From Drosophila persimilis (Eukaryota; Arthropoda; Insecta; Diptera; Drosophilidae), in the NCBI RefSeq assembly GCF_003286085.1, contig NW_020825476.1, positions 1 through 64,000 on the forward strand: a stretch of DNA of 64,000 nt. Direction: 5' to 3'. Both the position numbers and the translations under genes were made by a program. Positions 22,087 through 35,200 of the stretch are shown one piece after another (position 1 is the first letter of the stretch; each line of letters begins with the position of its first letter). The notes under the pieces are model-generated. The model ran no database searches. It was not told the origin of the DNA and worked only from the letters and a program-made list of their open reading frames with translations.

Positions 22087-23041
22087 ATGAGGGGGAACGT
22101 TGTGAGTTGCTGCGGACACCGCAACTCTACGGTTATACCCGATACTAAGTCAGTATGGCTCTCCTCCGGCAGACGCCGCTAATAATGCGTGCGAGAGAGA
22201 CAGAAAATCAGTCTGAGCGTGACGTCGGGCGCTGCGTAGCCACTGCAAATTGATTTGTTCCTTTTGGCTATAAAAATGATCTGATCTGATCCAGATTCAG
22301 CAATCTGATAGATATGGTCGTTATCTATGATTCTGCGTTTTTAGTTTTCTCGAATCTGCAATATTGTGGATGCAACAGATTTTCGTCCTTTGTGTGGGCG
22401 GAGGGGTGTGGGGCGAAATTTTGAAACAAACTCGTCTCGGTCCGATATATTAGGAGTGTGGATACCAAATTTGGTTGCTCTAGCTTTTATAGTCTCTGAG
22501 ATCTGGCGCTAATGTTTTACTCTAAGCAAAGCCGCCTATGCTACGTGTGTGTTAGAGAGAGACAGTGCGAGAAAAAATGAAATTGTTTTCTTGATGCTGG
22601 CTATAATAATAATACGATCCAATTCAGATTCCGCAGTCTAAAAGATATGGTCATTCTCTACGATTCTGCGTTTTTGGTTTTCTCGTATCTTTAAAATTGT
22701 GGATGCCACAGATTTTCGCCCTTTGTGGGGGCGGAAGTGGGCGGGGCAAAGTTTTGAAATATTTTTGCAGCAGTGACATATCACAGAAGTTTGGATCCAA
22801 AACATCGTTGCTCTGGCTCCTATAGTCTTTGAGCATTAGGCGCTGAAGGGGACGGACAGACGGACGGACGGACAGACGGACAGACGGACAGACAGACATG
22901 GCTCAATCGACTCGGCTATTGATGCTGATCAAGAATATATATACTTTATGGGGTCGGAAACGATTCCTTCTGGACGTTACACACATCCACTTTTACCACA
23001 AATCTAATATACCCCAATACTCATTTTGAGTATCGGGTATA
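22087..23041 (-). mobile_element. DINE unit with internal deletion (955 bp)
   Basis: It carries TGAGGGGG instead of CGAGGGGG at the extreme 3' terminus, and a 14-bp loss near 22183 (GCTAATAATGCGTGCG). It also has the same deletion between internal GCGAAATTTTGA blocks as 11518-12484. The latter could be shared descent or a recurrent event. Confidence 0.8.
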
Positions 23042-23267
23042 ATTAGCTGAGGGTCACTGTGGCCAATCATTCCTATTTTACTCGCTGCGGTGTCCGCAGC
23101 AACTCACAGCGTTCCCCCTCGTTTTATTTGTTTTCGCAGTTTTTACATTTTAACGCATTTACAAATATTTCTAAAAGCTGTTATTTTAACAGCTGAACCA
23201 CTACACTTAACATGATTGGGACATTTTACATAATGTTACAGAGAAATAAGGCACTTTACATTACAAA
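23042..23267. repeat. Array spacer
   Basis: A copy of the 3' UTR-derived spacer with CATGATTGGGAC near 23211 (also seen near 11462) and CACAGCGTTCC near 23105. Confidence 0.8.
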
Positions 23268-24359
23268 CGAGGGGGAACGCTTTGAGTTGCTGCGGACACC
23301 GCAACTCTACAGTTATACCCGATACTTAGTCAGTATGGCTCTCCTCCGGCAGACGCCGCTAATATTAAACGACACGACAAAGAGTGCGTGCGAGAGAGAC
23401 AGAAAATCAGTCTGAGCGTGACGTCTGGCGCTGGGTAGCCACTGCAAATTGATTTGTTCCTTTTTTCTACAAAAATGATCTGATCTGATCCAGATTCAGC
23501 AATCTGATAGATATGGTCATTATCTATGATTCTGCGTTTTTAGTTTTCTCAAATCTGCAATATTGTGGATGCAACAGATTTTCGTCCTTTGTGTGGGCGG
23601 AAGGGGGTGGGGCGAAATTTTGAGATATACGTTTTATAGTGAGATCTAACAGGAGTACGGACACTAATTTTGGTTACTCTAGCCTTAATACTCTCTGAGA
23701 TTTCTGAATATCCCCAGATTTACATCCTTTGCGGGGGCGGAAGGGGGTGACACAAAATGGTCAAGGTCCGATATCACAGGACTGTGGATACCAAATTTGG
23801 TTGCTCTAGCTCTTATGGGTTCTGAGATCCTTGAACTCATATTTTGCAATTGGCAAAACCGACCATGAAACCTGTGTGTTAGAGTGAGACAGAGCGAGAA
23901 AGAGTGAAATTGTTTTCGTGATTCTGGCTGTAATAATTATACGATCTGGTTCAGATGTTGCACTCTAGAAGATATAGTCATCTTCTACGATTCTGCGTTT
24001 TTACTTTTTTTGTATCGTCGAAATTGTGGATGCCACAGATTTTCGCCCTTTGTGGGGGCGGAAGTGGGCGGGGCAAAGTTTTGAAATATTTTTGGAGCAG
24101 TGAAATATCACAGAAGTCTGGATCCAAAACATCGTTGCTCTAGCTCTTATAGTCTTTGAGCATTAGGCGCTGAAGTGGACGGACAGACGGACAGACGGAC
24201 GGACGGACAGACAGACATGGCTCAATCGACTCGGCTATTGATGCTGATCAAGAATATATATACTTTATGGGTTCGGAAACGATTCCTTCTGGACGTTACA
24301 CACATACACTTTTACCACAAATCTAATATACCCCAATACTCATTTTGAGTATCGGGTAT
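23268..24359 (-). mobile_element. DINE unit, type II
   Basis: 1,092 bp. Most of the interior (about 23645-24180) is the type II variant, closely matching 41400-41950, including GAAGTGGACGG and TTATGGGTTCGG. A captured ORF2 segment follows in both places. The block 23.6-26.1 kb and the block 41.4-43.9 kb therefore look like duplicates of one ancestral segment. Confidence 0.8.
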
Positions 24360-26046
24360 AATAATTTAGCTCATACCACTACTGCTACTACAGGCGCCCA
24401 GTACAACAGCTCTCTCAAAATCGTTTATTGGAACGCCTGTGGTCTAAAAAACAAAATTTTGGAGTTAGAACTATTTATGCAGTGTAATAACGTAGACATA
24501 ATGATGGTTATTGAAACCCGCATAACCACAAATGACCCTACTACCACAATAACAGACAATCTAACCATAAAAGACTACGTACTGTATACTGCCTCACACC
24601 CTTCCTCCAGAAGGAAAGGTGGAGTAGCCATTTATGTCAAAACTGGTCTCAAGCACATTGCACTTGAACCAATTACAGAAAATTTCTTGCAGTGTGCTCC
24701 CACCGCATTAACCACTAACAATAATGAGGTCATTGCACTAGCGCCAATATATTGCCCGCCAACTATCACCTGGACGGAGCAGCACTTCAAAAGGTTATTC
24801 AAGTACATGAGCGAACTCTGTTATGACTCCAAATTTATAGTTTGCGGGGACTGGAATGCTAAGCACCCATGGTGGGGAAATGTGCGATCCTGTAAAAGAG
24901 GCAGAGTTTTAATGAACACGATCCATGCAAACACCTGCTTAAATGTGTTGGCCACTGGGGGAGCCACACACTACCCATTTGATCAAAGAAAAAGGCCCTC
25001 CGCTATCGATCTGGCAGTATATGCTGGCATAAACTATGACAGAATTCACACCTATTCAGCAGTTGACCTGCAATCAGACCATCTTCCTATCTTCATTAAC
25101 CTGGGCATCAATGGCTCAACGACAGTCCCGGTAACAAATCGCCGACTTCTACCAAGCAAAGCAAATGTCAAAAAATTCCAAGATTTCCTATCGCAGCGTA
25201 TCAATCTCAACATGGAAATAAACTCAGGAGAAGACATTGAGGATGCGATCGACATTCTAAATCAAAACATCTACAATGCAGCGGCGGCTGCAACTTCGCT
25301 AATAAATCTGCGTTCTCACCCACGCACAGGGCAACTGCCACTAGATAGGAAAACACAGAAACTATTAAGGCTCAAATGGCAGCATAAAAGGGAGCATATG
25401 CGCAGACCCACCTTGGAGACGCGAAGGTTATACAACGCAGCAAATCATCGGCTAAAAAGACCCTTCGTAAGGCTAAAAATAACCAGATCAATAACCTTTT
25501 CAAAAAAGTAGACGCTCAAGATCGTTACAGAATGCAAAAACTATGGCGCTTAACAAACACTTTAAAGAGGCAGCCACAACCAAACTGGCCATTGAAAATT
25601 CCCAGCAGTAGTGGTAGTAGAGAAGGCTATAGGTGGACAAAGAGTAGCGAGGAGAAAGCTGAAGCTTTTGTTTCACATTTAGAAGAAAGATTCACACCAA
25701 AACTCATAAACTCTGACGAATTTAGAAATAGCGTAGTTATGGAGTGTAATGAAATAGCGCAGCACAAACGCTTAACAACTAAACCTGCCTGACTTCAGAG
25801 GCAACAATGTGGGCGGGAATACGATGTAAATAGACTCCCGTTCAGGCCTATTTCCCCCAATGAAGTTATGATGGAAATCAAATCTCTGCAAAACAAAAAG
25901 GCTCCTGGCATGGACCAAATAAACAACAGAATCATTAAAGCGCTACCTCAAAAGGTAATTATTCATTTGACAAATATTTACATTTGCATCTTGAGACATG
26001 GCCATTTCCCCAAACAATGGAAATGTGCTGCTATTACAATGATTAA
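24360..26046 (+). pseudogene. Captured non-LTR ORF2 segment, copy 2
   Basis: The same segment and the same A-run deletion as copy 1, so they share a common ancestor after the frameshift. It has an additional TGA nonsense codon (CCTGCCTGACTT, about 25790). Open parts are 24345-25511 (including DINE-derived codons), 25532-25792 and 25868-26107. Endonuclease motifs are intact; a Gly-to-Asp change (LCYDSKF) is private to this copy. Confidence 0.9.
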
Positions 26047-26831
26047 CGAGGGGGAACGTTGTGAGTTGCTGCGGACACCGCAACTCTACGGTTATACCCG
26101 ATACTAAGTCAGTATGGCTCTCCTCCGGCAGACGCCGCTAATATTAAACGACACGACAAAGAGTGCGTGCGAGAGAGACAGAAAATCAGTCTGAGCGTGA
26201 CGTCGGGCGCTGCGTAGCCACTGCAAATTGATTTGTTCCTTTTTTCTATAAAAATGATCTGATCTGATCCAGATTCAGCAATCTGATAGATATGGTCATT
26301 ATCTATGATTCTGATTTACATCCTTTGCGGGGGCGGAAGGGGGTGACACAAAATGGTCAAGGTCCGATATCACAGGACTGTAGATACCAAATTTGGTTGC
26401 TCTAGCTCTTATGGGTTCTGAGATCCTTGAACTCATATTTTGCAATTGGCAAAACCGACCATGAAACCTGTGTGTTAGAGTGAGACAGAGCGAGAAAGAG
26501 TGAAATTGTTTTCGTGATTCTGGCTGTAATAATTATACGATCTGGTTCAGATGTTGCACTCTAGAAGATATAGTCATCTTCTACGATTCTGCGTTTTTAC
26601 TTTTCTCGCTCTAGCTCTTATAGTCTTTGAGCATTAGGCGCTGAAGGGGACGGACAGACGGACAGACGGACGGACGGACAGACAGACATGGCTCAATCGA
26701 CTCGGCTATTGATGCTGATCAAGAATATATATACTTTATGGGGTCGGAAACGATTCCTTCTGGACGTTACACACATACACTTTTACCACAAATCTAATAT
26801 ACCCCAATACTCATTTTGAGTATCGGGTATA
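26047..26831 (-). mobile_element. Short DINE (785 bp) of the 2,472-bp unit
   Basis: Both termini are kept with two internal deletions: CTATGATTCTGATTTACATCC (about 26303) and TTACTTTTCTCGCTCTAGCTC (about 26606). It is identical in architecture to 28519-29303, so the deletions predate the duplication. Confidence 0.85.
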
Positions 26832-28518
26832 ATAATTTAGCTCATACCACTACTGCTACTACAGGCGCCCAGTACAACAGATCTCTCAAAATCGTTTATT
26901 GGAACGCCTGTGGTCTAAAAAACAAAATTTTGGAGTTAGAACTATTTATGCAGTGTAATAACGTAGACATAATGATGATTATTGAAACCCGCATAACCAC
27001 AAATGACCCTACTACCACAATAACAGACAATCTAACCATAAAAGACTACGTACTGTATACTGCCTCACACCCTTCCTCCAGAAGGAAAGGTGGAGTAGCC
27101 ATTTATGTCAAAACTGGTCTCAAGCACATTGCACTTGAACCAATTACAGAAAATTTCTTGCAGTGTGCTCCCACCGCATTAACCACTAACAATAATGAGG
27201 TCATTGCTCTAGCGCCAATATATTGCCCGCCAACTATCACCTGGACGGAGCAGCACTTCAAAAGGTTATTCAAGTACATGAGCGAACTCTGTTATGGCTC
27301 CAAATTTATAGTTTGCGGGGACTGGAATGCTAAGCACCCATGGTGGGGAAATGTGCGATCCTGTAAAAGAGGCAGAGTTTTAATGAACACGATCCATGCA
27401 AACACCTGCTTAAATGTGTTGGCCACTGGGGGAGCCACACACTACCCATTTGATCAAAGAAAAAGGCCCTCCGCTATCGATCTGGCAGTATATGCTGGCA
27501 TAAACTATGACAGAATTCACACCTATTCAGCAGTTGACCTGCAATCAGACCATCTTCCTATCTTCATTAACCTGGGCATCAATGGCTCAACGACAGTCCC
27601 GGTAACAAATCGCCGACTTCTACCAAGCAAAGCAAATGTCAAAAAATTCCAAGATTTCCTATCGCAGCGTATCAATCTCAACATGGAAATAAACTCAGGA
27701 GAAGACATTGAGGATGCGATCGACATTCTAAATCAAAACATCTACAATGCAGCGGCGGCTGCAACTTCGCTAATAAATCTGCGTTCTCACCCACGCACAG
27801 GGCAACTGCCACTAGATAGGAAAACACAGAAACTATTAAGGCTCAAATGGCTGCATAAAAGGGAGCATATGCGCAGACCCACCTTGGAGACGCGAAGGTT
27901 ATACAACGCAGCAAATCATCGGCTAAAAAAGACCCTTCGTAAGGCTAAAAATAACCAGATCAATAACCTTTTCAAAAAAGTAGACGCTCAAGATCGTTAC
28001 AGAATGCAAAAACTATGGCGCTTAACAAACACTTTAAAGAGGCAGCCACAACCAAACTGGCCATTGAAAATTCCCAGCAGTAGTGGTAGTAGAGAAGGCT
28101 ATAGGTGGACAAAGAGTAGCGAGGAGAAAGCTGAAGCTTTTGTTTCACATTTAGAAGAAAGATTCACACCAAAACTCATAAACTCTGACGAATTTAGAAA
28201 TAGCGTAGTTATGGAGTGTAATGAAATAGCGCAGCTCAAACGCTTAACAACTAAACCTGCCTGGCTTCAGAGGCAACAATGTGGGCGGGAATACGATGTA
28301 AATAGACTCCCATTCAGGCCTATTTCCCCCAATGAAGTTATGATGGAAATCAAATCTCTGCAAAACAAAAAGGCTCCTGGCATGGACCAAATAAACAACA
28401 GAATCATTAAAGCGCTACCTCAAAAGGTAATTATTCATTTGACAAATATTTACAATTGCATCTTGAGACATGGCCATTTCCCCAAACAATGGAAATGTGC
28501 TGCTATTACAATGATTAA
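26832..28518 (+). pseudogene. Captured non-LTR ORF2 segment, copy 3
   Basis: 1,687 bp without frameshift. One open frame of 587 codons (26816-28579) runs from DINE 5'-terminal sequence, through the endonuclease and the RT N-terminal region, into the DINE 3' hairpin, where it ends with residues encoded by DINE (GERCELLRTPQLYGYTRY). Its nominal start is a TTG in the DINE; the first ATG lies about 44 codons in. RT catalytic motifs are missing, so it cannot be a working reverse transcriptase. Confidence 0.9.
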
Positions 28519-29303
28519 CGAGGGGGAACGTTGTGAGTTGCTGCGGACACCGCAACTCTACGGTTATACCCGATACTAAGTCAGTATGGCTCTCCTCCGG
28601 CAGACGCCGCTAATATTAAACGACACGACAAAGAGTGCGTGCGAGAGAGACAGAAAATCAGTCTGAGCGTGACGTCGGGCGCTGCGTAGCCACTGCAAAT
28701 TGATTTGTTCCTTTTTTCTATAAAAATGATCTGATCTGATCCAGATTCAGCAATCTGATAGATATGGTCATTATCTATGATTCTGATTTACATCCTTTGC
28801 GGGGGCGGAAGGGGGTGACACAAAATGGTCAAGGTCCGATATCACAGGACTGTAGATACCAAATTTGGTTGCTCTAGCTCTTATGGGTTCTGAGATCCTT
28901 GAACTCATATTTTGCAATTGGCAAAACCGACCATGAAACCTGTGTGTTAGAGTGAGACAGAGCGAGAAAGAGTGAAATTGTTTTCGTGATTCTGGCTGTA
29001 ATAATTATACGATCTGGTTCAGATGTTGCACTCTAGAAGATATAGTCATCTTCTACGATTCTGCGTTTTTACTTTTCTCGCTCTAGCTCTTATAGTCTTT
29101 GAGCATTAGGCGCTGAAGGGGACGGACAGACGGACAGACGGACGGACGGACAGACAGACATGGCTCAATCGACTCGGCTATTGATGCTGATCAAGAATAT
29201 ATATACTTTATGGGGTCGGAAACGATTCCTTCTGGACGTTACACACATACACTTTTACCACAAATCTAATATACCCCAATACTCATTTTGAGTATCGGGT
29301 ATA
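28519..29303 (-). mobile_element. Short DINE, tandem duplicate of 26047-26831
   Basis: Same 785 bp with the same two deletions. Together with the following segment it repeats the 2,472-bp unit 26047-28518. Confidence 0.85.
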
Positions 29304-30990
29304 ATAATTTAGCTCATACCACTACTGCTACTACAGGCGCCCAGTACAACAGATCTCTCAAAATCGTTTATTGGAACGCCTGTGGTCTAAAAAACAAAAT
29401 TTTGGAGTTAGAACTATTTATGCAGTGTAATAACGTAGACATAATGATGATTATTGAAACCCGCATAACCACAAATGACCCTACTACCACAATAACAGAC
29501 AATCTAACCATAAAAGACTACGTACTGTATACTGCCTCACACCCTTCCTCCAGAAGGAAAGGTGGAGTAGCCATTTATGTCAAAACTGGTCTCAAGCACA
29601 TTGCACTTGAACCAATTACAGAAAATTTCTTGCAGTGTGCTCCCACCGCATTAACCACTAACAATAATGAGGTCATTGCTCTAGCGCCAATATATTGCCC
29701 GCCAACTATCACCTGGACGGAGCAGCACTTCAAAAGGTTATTCAAGTACATGAGCGAACTCTGTTATGGCTCCAAATTTATAGTTTGCGGGGACTGGAAT
29801 GCTAAGCACCCATGGTGGGGAAATGTGCGATCCTGTAAAAGAGGCAGAGTTTTAATGAACACGATCCATGCAAACACCTGCTTAAATGTGTTGGCCACTG
29901 GGGGAGCCACACACTACCCATTTGATCAAAGAAAAAGGCCCTCCGCTATCGATCTGGCAGTATATGCTGGCATAAACTATGACAGAATTCACACCTATTC
30001 AGCAGTTGACCTGCAATCAGACCATCTTCCTATCTTCATTAACCTGGGCATCAATGGCTCAACGACAGTCCCGGTAACAAATCGCCGACTTCTACCAAGC
30101 AAAGCAAATGTCAAAAAATTCCAAGATTTCCTATCGCAGCGTATCAATCTCAACATGGAAATAAACTCAGGAGAAGACATTGAGGATGCGATCGACATTC
30201 TAAATCAAAACATCTACAATGCAGCGGCGGCTGCAACTTCGCTAATAAATCTGCGTTCTCACCCACGCACAGGGCAACTGCCACTAGATAGGAAAACACA
30301 GAAACTATTAAGGCTCAAATGGCTGCATAAAAGGGAGCATATGCGCAGACCCACCTTGGAGACGCGAAGGTTATACAACGCAGCAAATCATCGGCTAAAA
30401 AAGACCCTTCGTAAGGCTAAAAATAACCAGATCAATAACCTTTTCAAAAAAGTAGACGCTCAAGATCGTTACAGAATGCAAAAACTATGGCGCTTAACAA
30501 ACACTTTAAAGAGGCAGCCACAACCAAACTGGCCATTGAAAATTCCCAGCAGTAGTGGTAGTAGAGAAGGCTATAGGTGGACAAAGAGTAGCGAGGAGAA
30601 AGCTGAAGCTTTTGTTTCACATTTAGAAGAAAGATTCACACCAAAACTCATAAACTCTGACGAATTTAGAAATAGCGTAGTTATGGAGTGTAATGAAATA
30701 GCGCAGCTCAAACGCTTAACAACTAAACCTGCCTGGCTTCAGAGGCAACAATGTGGGCGGGAATACGATGTAAATAGACTCCCGTTCAGGCCTATTTCCC
30801 CCAATGAAGTTATGATGGAAATCAAATCTCTGCAAAACAAAAAGGCTCCTGGCATGGACCAAATAAACAACAGAATCATTAAAGCGCTACCTCAAAAGGT
30901 AATTATTCATTTGACAAATATTTACAATTGCATCTTGAGACATGGCCATTTCCCCAAACAATGGAAATGTGCTGCTATTACAATGATTAA
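29304..30990 (+). pseudogene. Captured non-LTR ORF2 segment, copy 4
   Basis: A direct tandem duplicate of copy 3 with the same 587-codon frame (29288-31051). By eye only one substitution separates them (CCCATTCAGG at about 28309 against CCCGTTCAGG at about 30781). This implies a very recent duplication or homogenisation. Confidence 0.9.
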
Positions 30991-31598
30991 CGAGGGGGAA
31001 CGTTGTGAGTTGCTGCGGACACCGCAACTCTACGGTTATACCCGATACTAAGTCAGTATGGCTCTCCTCCGGCAGACGCCGCTAATATTAAACGACACGA
31101 CAAAGAGTGCGTGCGAGAGAGACAGAAAATCAGTCTGAGCGTGACGTCGGGCGCTGCGTAGCCACTGCAAATTGATTTGTTCCTTTTTTCTACAAAAATG
31201 ATCTGATCTGATCCAGATTCAGCAATCTGATAGATATGGTCATTATCTATGATTCTGCGTTTTTAGTTTTCTCAAATCTGCAATATTGTGGATGCAACAG
31301 ATTTTCGTCCTTTGTGTGGGCGGAAGAGGGTGGGGCGAAATTTTGAGGTATACGTTTTATTGTGAGATCTAACAGAAGTGCGGATACCAAATTTGGTTAC
31401 TCTAGCTTTAATAGTCTCTGAGATTTGTGAATATCCCCATATTTGCATTCTTTGCGGGGGCGGAAGGGGGTGTGGCGAAATTTTGAAACAAACTCGTCTC
31501 GGTCCGATATATTAGGAGTGTGGATACCAAATTTGGTTGCTCTAGCTTTTATAGTCTCTGAGATCTGGCGCTAATGTTTTACTCTAAGCAAAGCCGCC
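30991..31598 (-). mobile_element. DINE unit, part left of the BEL insertion
   Basis: The 3' part of a unit that continues at 40332. It is interrupted in AAGCCGCC|TATGC by the BEL/Pao element. Together the two parts make a unit of about 1,105 bp after removing the 5-bp duplication. Confidence 0.85.
31594..31598. repeat. Target site duplication CCGCC (left)
   Basis: CCGCC precedes the LTR here and follows the other LTR at 40332-40336. Uninterrupted DINE copies have it once (AAGCCGCCTATGC). A 5-bp duplication is usual for BEL/Pao integrases. Confidence 0.9.
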
Positions 31599-32256
31599 TG
31601 AACAAATCAAATGAATCTGTTGATGTAGATTCACTTGATTTTGTGTGATTGTCAATATGACAATCGTATGCTGAAAATGTAAATTTGTATGCTACCGGTT
31701 CATGTACCAGTAACAAATGGTCGCCGCAATCGGTACTTGAACAAATTGGGCTTCGGAGATGTGAATACGTCAGAGTTTTCTTTCGTACTGATTTTATTTG
31801 GTAAAATGCAAGGTTTATATTCAATTTCTATGAGTATGATTGTTTACTTAGGATCTTAGTTATGTTTAATTAGCTCTGAGTATCATATTGCTAGGGAAAT
31901 GTGTTATCTCTATTTAGGACTAAGCAATTACTACAAATCCAACAGTGGAATATTCCAAGGGTCATATTTATGACGGTCACAATGGTTATCATGCAGATGG
32001 TGTGAGATTTGACCACATGCAGGTCATCCAGAATGTGTTTTATGATAGTGCCTTAAATATCTTAACAGTGTATGTACACAAATGCATGCAGCTGTCCGTT
32101 GTATATTTATTTAGGTCAGTAGTGCATGTCACATATTTATATTTAGAGCATATTATCGTTTATTTCTTTAGGTGGCTGGGAAATCTTAACCTATTTATGG
32201 TTAGCTATTTGTCTAGGTCTAATCGTACGATTTTGTACTTTAGTTGAAATCGTACA
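31599..32256 (-). repeat. 3' LTR of the BEL/Pao element
   Basis: 658 bp with TG...CA termini. Compared by eye with 39674-40331 it differs at five positions, all substitutions and no indels: near 31769, 31821, 31860, 32053 and 32166. Confidence 0.92.
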
Positions 32257-32267
32257 TCCTCCCGGCC
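32257..32267 (-). other. Polypurine tract of the BEL/Pao element
   Basis: Reads GGCCGGGAGGA on the minus strand directly before the LTR start TGTACG. Confidence 0.7.
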
Positions 32268-32283
32268 GTTGAACATAGTGTGC

Positions 32284-35200
32284 TCAACTATCATCAATAT
32301 TGATTGTGAACGGATGCCTTGGAGCGTTTTCTTCACTAGCTGATGAGCTAAGTGTATGTCTCTGCTGAGAAGGGAGTCTTGTTGTGTACCACCTTTTAAC
32401 CAGATGAATCATTACAATGATCATGATGAAGAGCAGTGCAATGTAGATGGCAATATGATGATGATCAATGGTTTCAAGATTGTGTGGTAACTTGAAACTT
32501 TTAGGTGGTAGCAGATTCGTTTCCATTTGATACAGCTCCTCGTAGTTCAGCTTTTCATTGTTCCTTGAAACCTTCTTTGTAGAACGTTCAGTTGATGTTT
32601 CGTTGAGGTCACTATCTCCAAACCGAGCGTATGATAACTGCAGAGTAGTTTCCAATGTGCTCTGACTTGTGACAGTCATTAGCGAATTCCGAATGATGCA
32701 TCCAGGTTCGGCGATCAATATTCCTGAGTGTTGTAGCTTAATATCCGAAATGCCATCTGCACATTCCGCTGATAGCTTTAATGATGACTTTGTTGCAAAA
32801 ATCCATCGATTTCTTTTATGCATGCTCAACCATAAAAATGATTTTTTTGTGTTGACTAGCTGACATGATGAGTCCGTTTTGTTGTGAAACATTTGTAATT
32901 CACAACTTGTTTCGGCTGAGAACATTGTTTGTTTATTATAGCAAACAAAGTCATTGTTTGCTCTTTGATGACAGTTTTTGAATTCAGTCTCTGATAGTTC
33001 AACGAATTCGTCTCGGTGACTATTGATTGCCATATATGGTGTTTTTATTTCAAACATGCTTATCCCATTTTTATTTGGCACCGGAATCGCTGTCAATTTG
33101 TATATTTCCAGTTCGTTTACTGAGACTAATGGAAATGTAACCTTGATAATTGCATGATCCTCTATTATAGTGCCTTCTGCTTTCATCATCTGGTACACCA
33201 TGAGCATATTGTCGGGAGTTACTGGAAGTGCTTGTCCTGGCCTTAAATGATCCCGTATCTGCTCCAGTTGTTCCTTAAGTTGTCGGGGGGATATTAGCAT
33301 AGGGCTAATTGTATTGTGTCGGATATCTGTCAAGACATTGATGATCTCTGCTTGCATTCGTTGAAGATTTGCAGATAATAGAGTCAACTGAGTAGACAAC
33401 GTAGTGTACCATTGAAAGGCGCTAAAATGATCAGCCCTTCCCTTTGACTCGGTGATGAAATCCTCAATTCGACTTAATCGTTTGGAATTTGAGATTTCAT
33501 CCCGTTTTATCACATTGATTGTAGAGTCAATCAATGATGTTTGATTTTTAAGCAAGGTTAATAGGTGATCTTCGTTATCCTTAACCTTTGCTATAGTTTC
33601 CGACATTTCTCGGGCATATGTTGAATCTAATACGCCAAATAGACTGCTTGCGATGTTTCCAATGATGTCCAGCGGTGCCCTTTGCCTCCGTGTTCTTGCT
33701 ATTAGTGTATTTTCAGCTTGCAGGTCCTCTTCTATATGTTTGACGTGCTGATACATACTGGTGCATGCGTCTACTAGTTGAAGTTGTGTGCATAGATGTC
33801 CAATTTTTGTAGTCCCCATGGTGAATGTGTTCATGTCTTTCCAATAGGGCTTTAAATTGTAATAGACAATGATGGTCCAATCAGTTGTCGCAAGTTGGCT
33901 GGTTCCTACTCTTTCAAAGTATATACCCGGTTTTGATCCAAGCTGGGTTATGTTGATTGACTGTGCCATCGCTAACGGTACCAGCAACAACATTACAAAC
34001 ATTGTCATGGTTAACGACAATTTATTCGGCTGTGTCCTTTTCCTAGGCTGTCTGTCCTCGGATGATTCTTCGTTTTCTGATGGATCATCTATCGGATGTT
34101 TATGTGTGGGTTCCTCTTCGTTGAATAGTGGAGCTACATGTTGGATCTCTCGTTTGAAAATCCCCTTTGCCGTTTTTACTTCCACCACTCGTACAAAATT
34201 GTCCTTGCCATGAAACAATCGAATGATTCTTCCTAGTGGCCATTGTAATACTGGTGTATTGTCTTCCTTTAGTATTACTAATGTTCCTTCCTTAATGTTA
34301 GCCGAAGACTTCCTCCACTTTTGACGCTGTTGCAACTGCTGAAGATATTCATTGGACCATTGTGTCCAGAATGAGTGCTTCAACTTTGACACTGCTTGCC
34401 ATCGATTTCCTAGCGTCTTTGGCTGCTGGGATGGCTCTCTGTCAGCTTGTGCGGTTAACGGCTCTCCTATCAGGAAATGCCCTGGCGTTAGTGCTGTTAC
34501 GTCGTTTGGGTTGTCAGATATCGGTGTTAATGGTCGAGAGTTTAGTATGGCCTCTATTTCGACTATAACCGTTTCTAACTCCTCATAAGTTAGATTTGCC
34601 GTCGTCACATTTTTTAAGAGGAGATGTTTGGCAGATTTTACTGCAGCTTCCCATAAGCCGCCGAAGTGTGGTGCGCGAGGAGGTATAAAGTTAAACTGTA
34701 CCCCTTTGTTGTTGCACTCTTGTACAATATGTTCTTTTGCCTTTTCCGAGAATATGGCTTCTTCTAATTCTTGAAGTTTGTTCCTGGCTCCTACGAAATT
34801 CGTAGCATTGTCGCAATGGAGCACTTGACATTTTCCTCGACGAGAGATGAACCGCCGAAGTGCCGCTAAAAATGCTTCTGTGGTGAGATCACTGACAAGC
34901 TCCAGATGTACTGCTTTAGTCGCGAAACAACAAAATATAGCTATGTACGCTGTATTAGGCTTCTTTCCTCGAATTTTATAGTGGATTTTGAATGGTCCAC
35001 AGTAGTCAACACCAGAATTGAGGAATGGCCGTGCTTGGGTGACTCGAAGAGGTGGCAGATTTCCCATGATTTGTTCTAGTAGTTTAGGCTTGGCTCTAGT
35101 GCATTTCACGCAGTTCTGCACAATACTTCTGGCCATGTTTTTTCCTTTGAGTATCCAGTACTGTTGTCGTGATGCTGTCAGCAATGCCTGTGGGCCGCAA

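Noticed and set aside
31945-32247. 100-codon plus-strand frame, repeated at 40020-40322
   Set aside because: It is inside both LTR copies and antisense to the element; its duplication is due to the LTRs.
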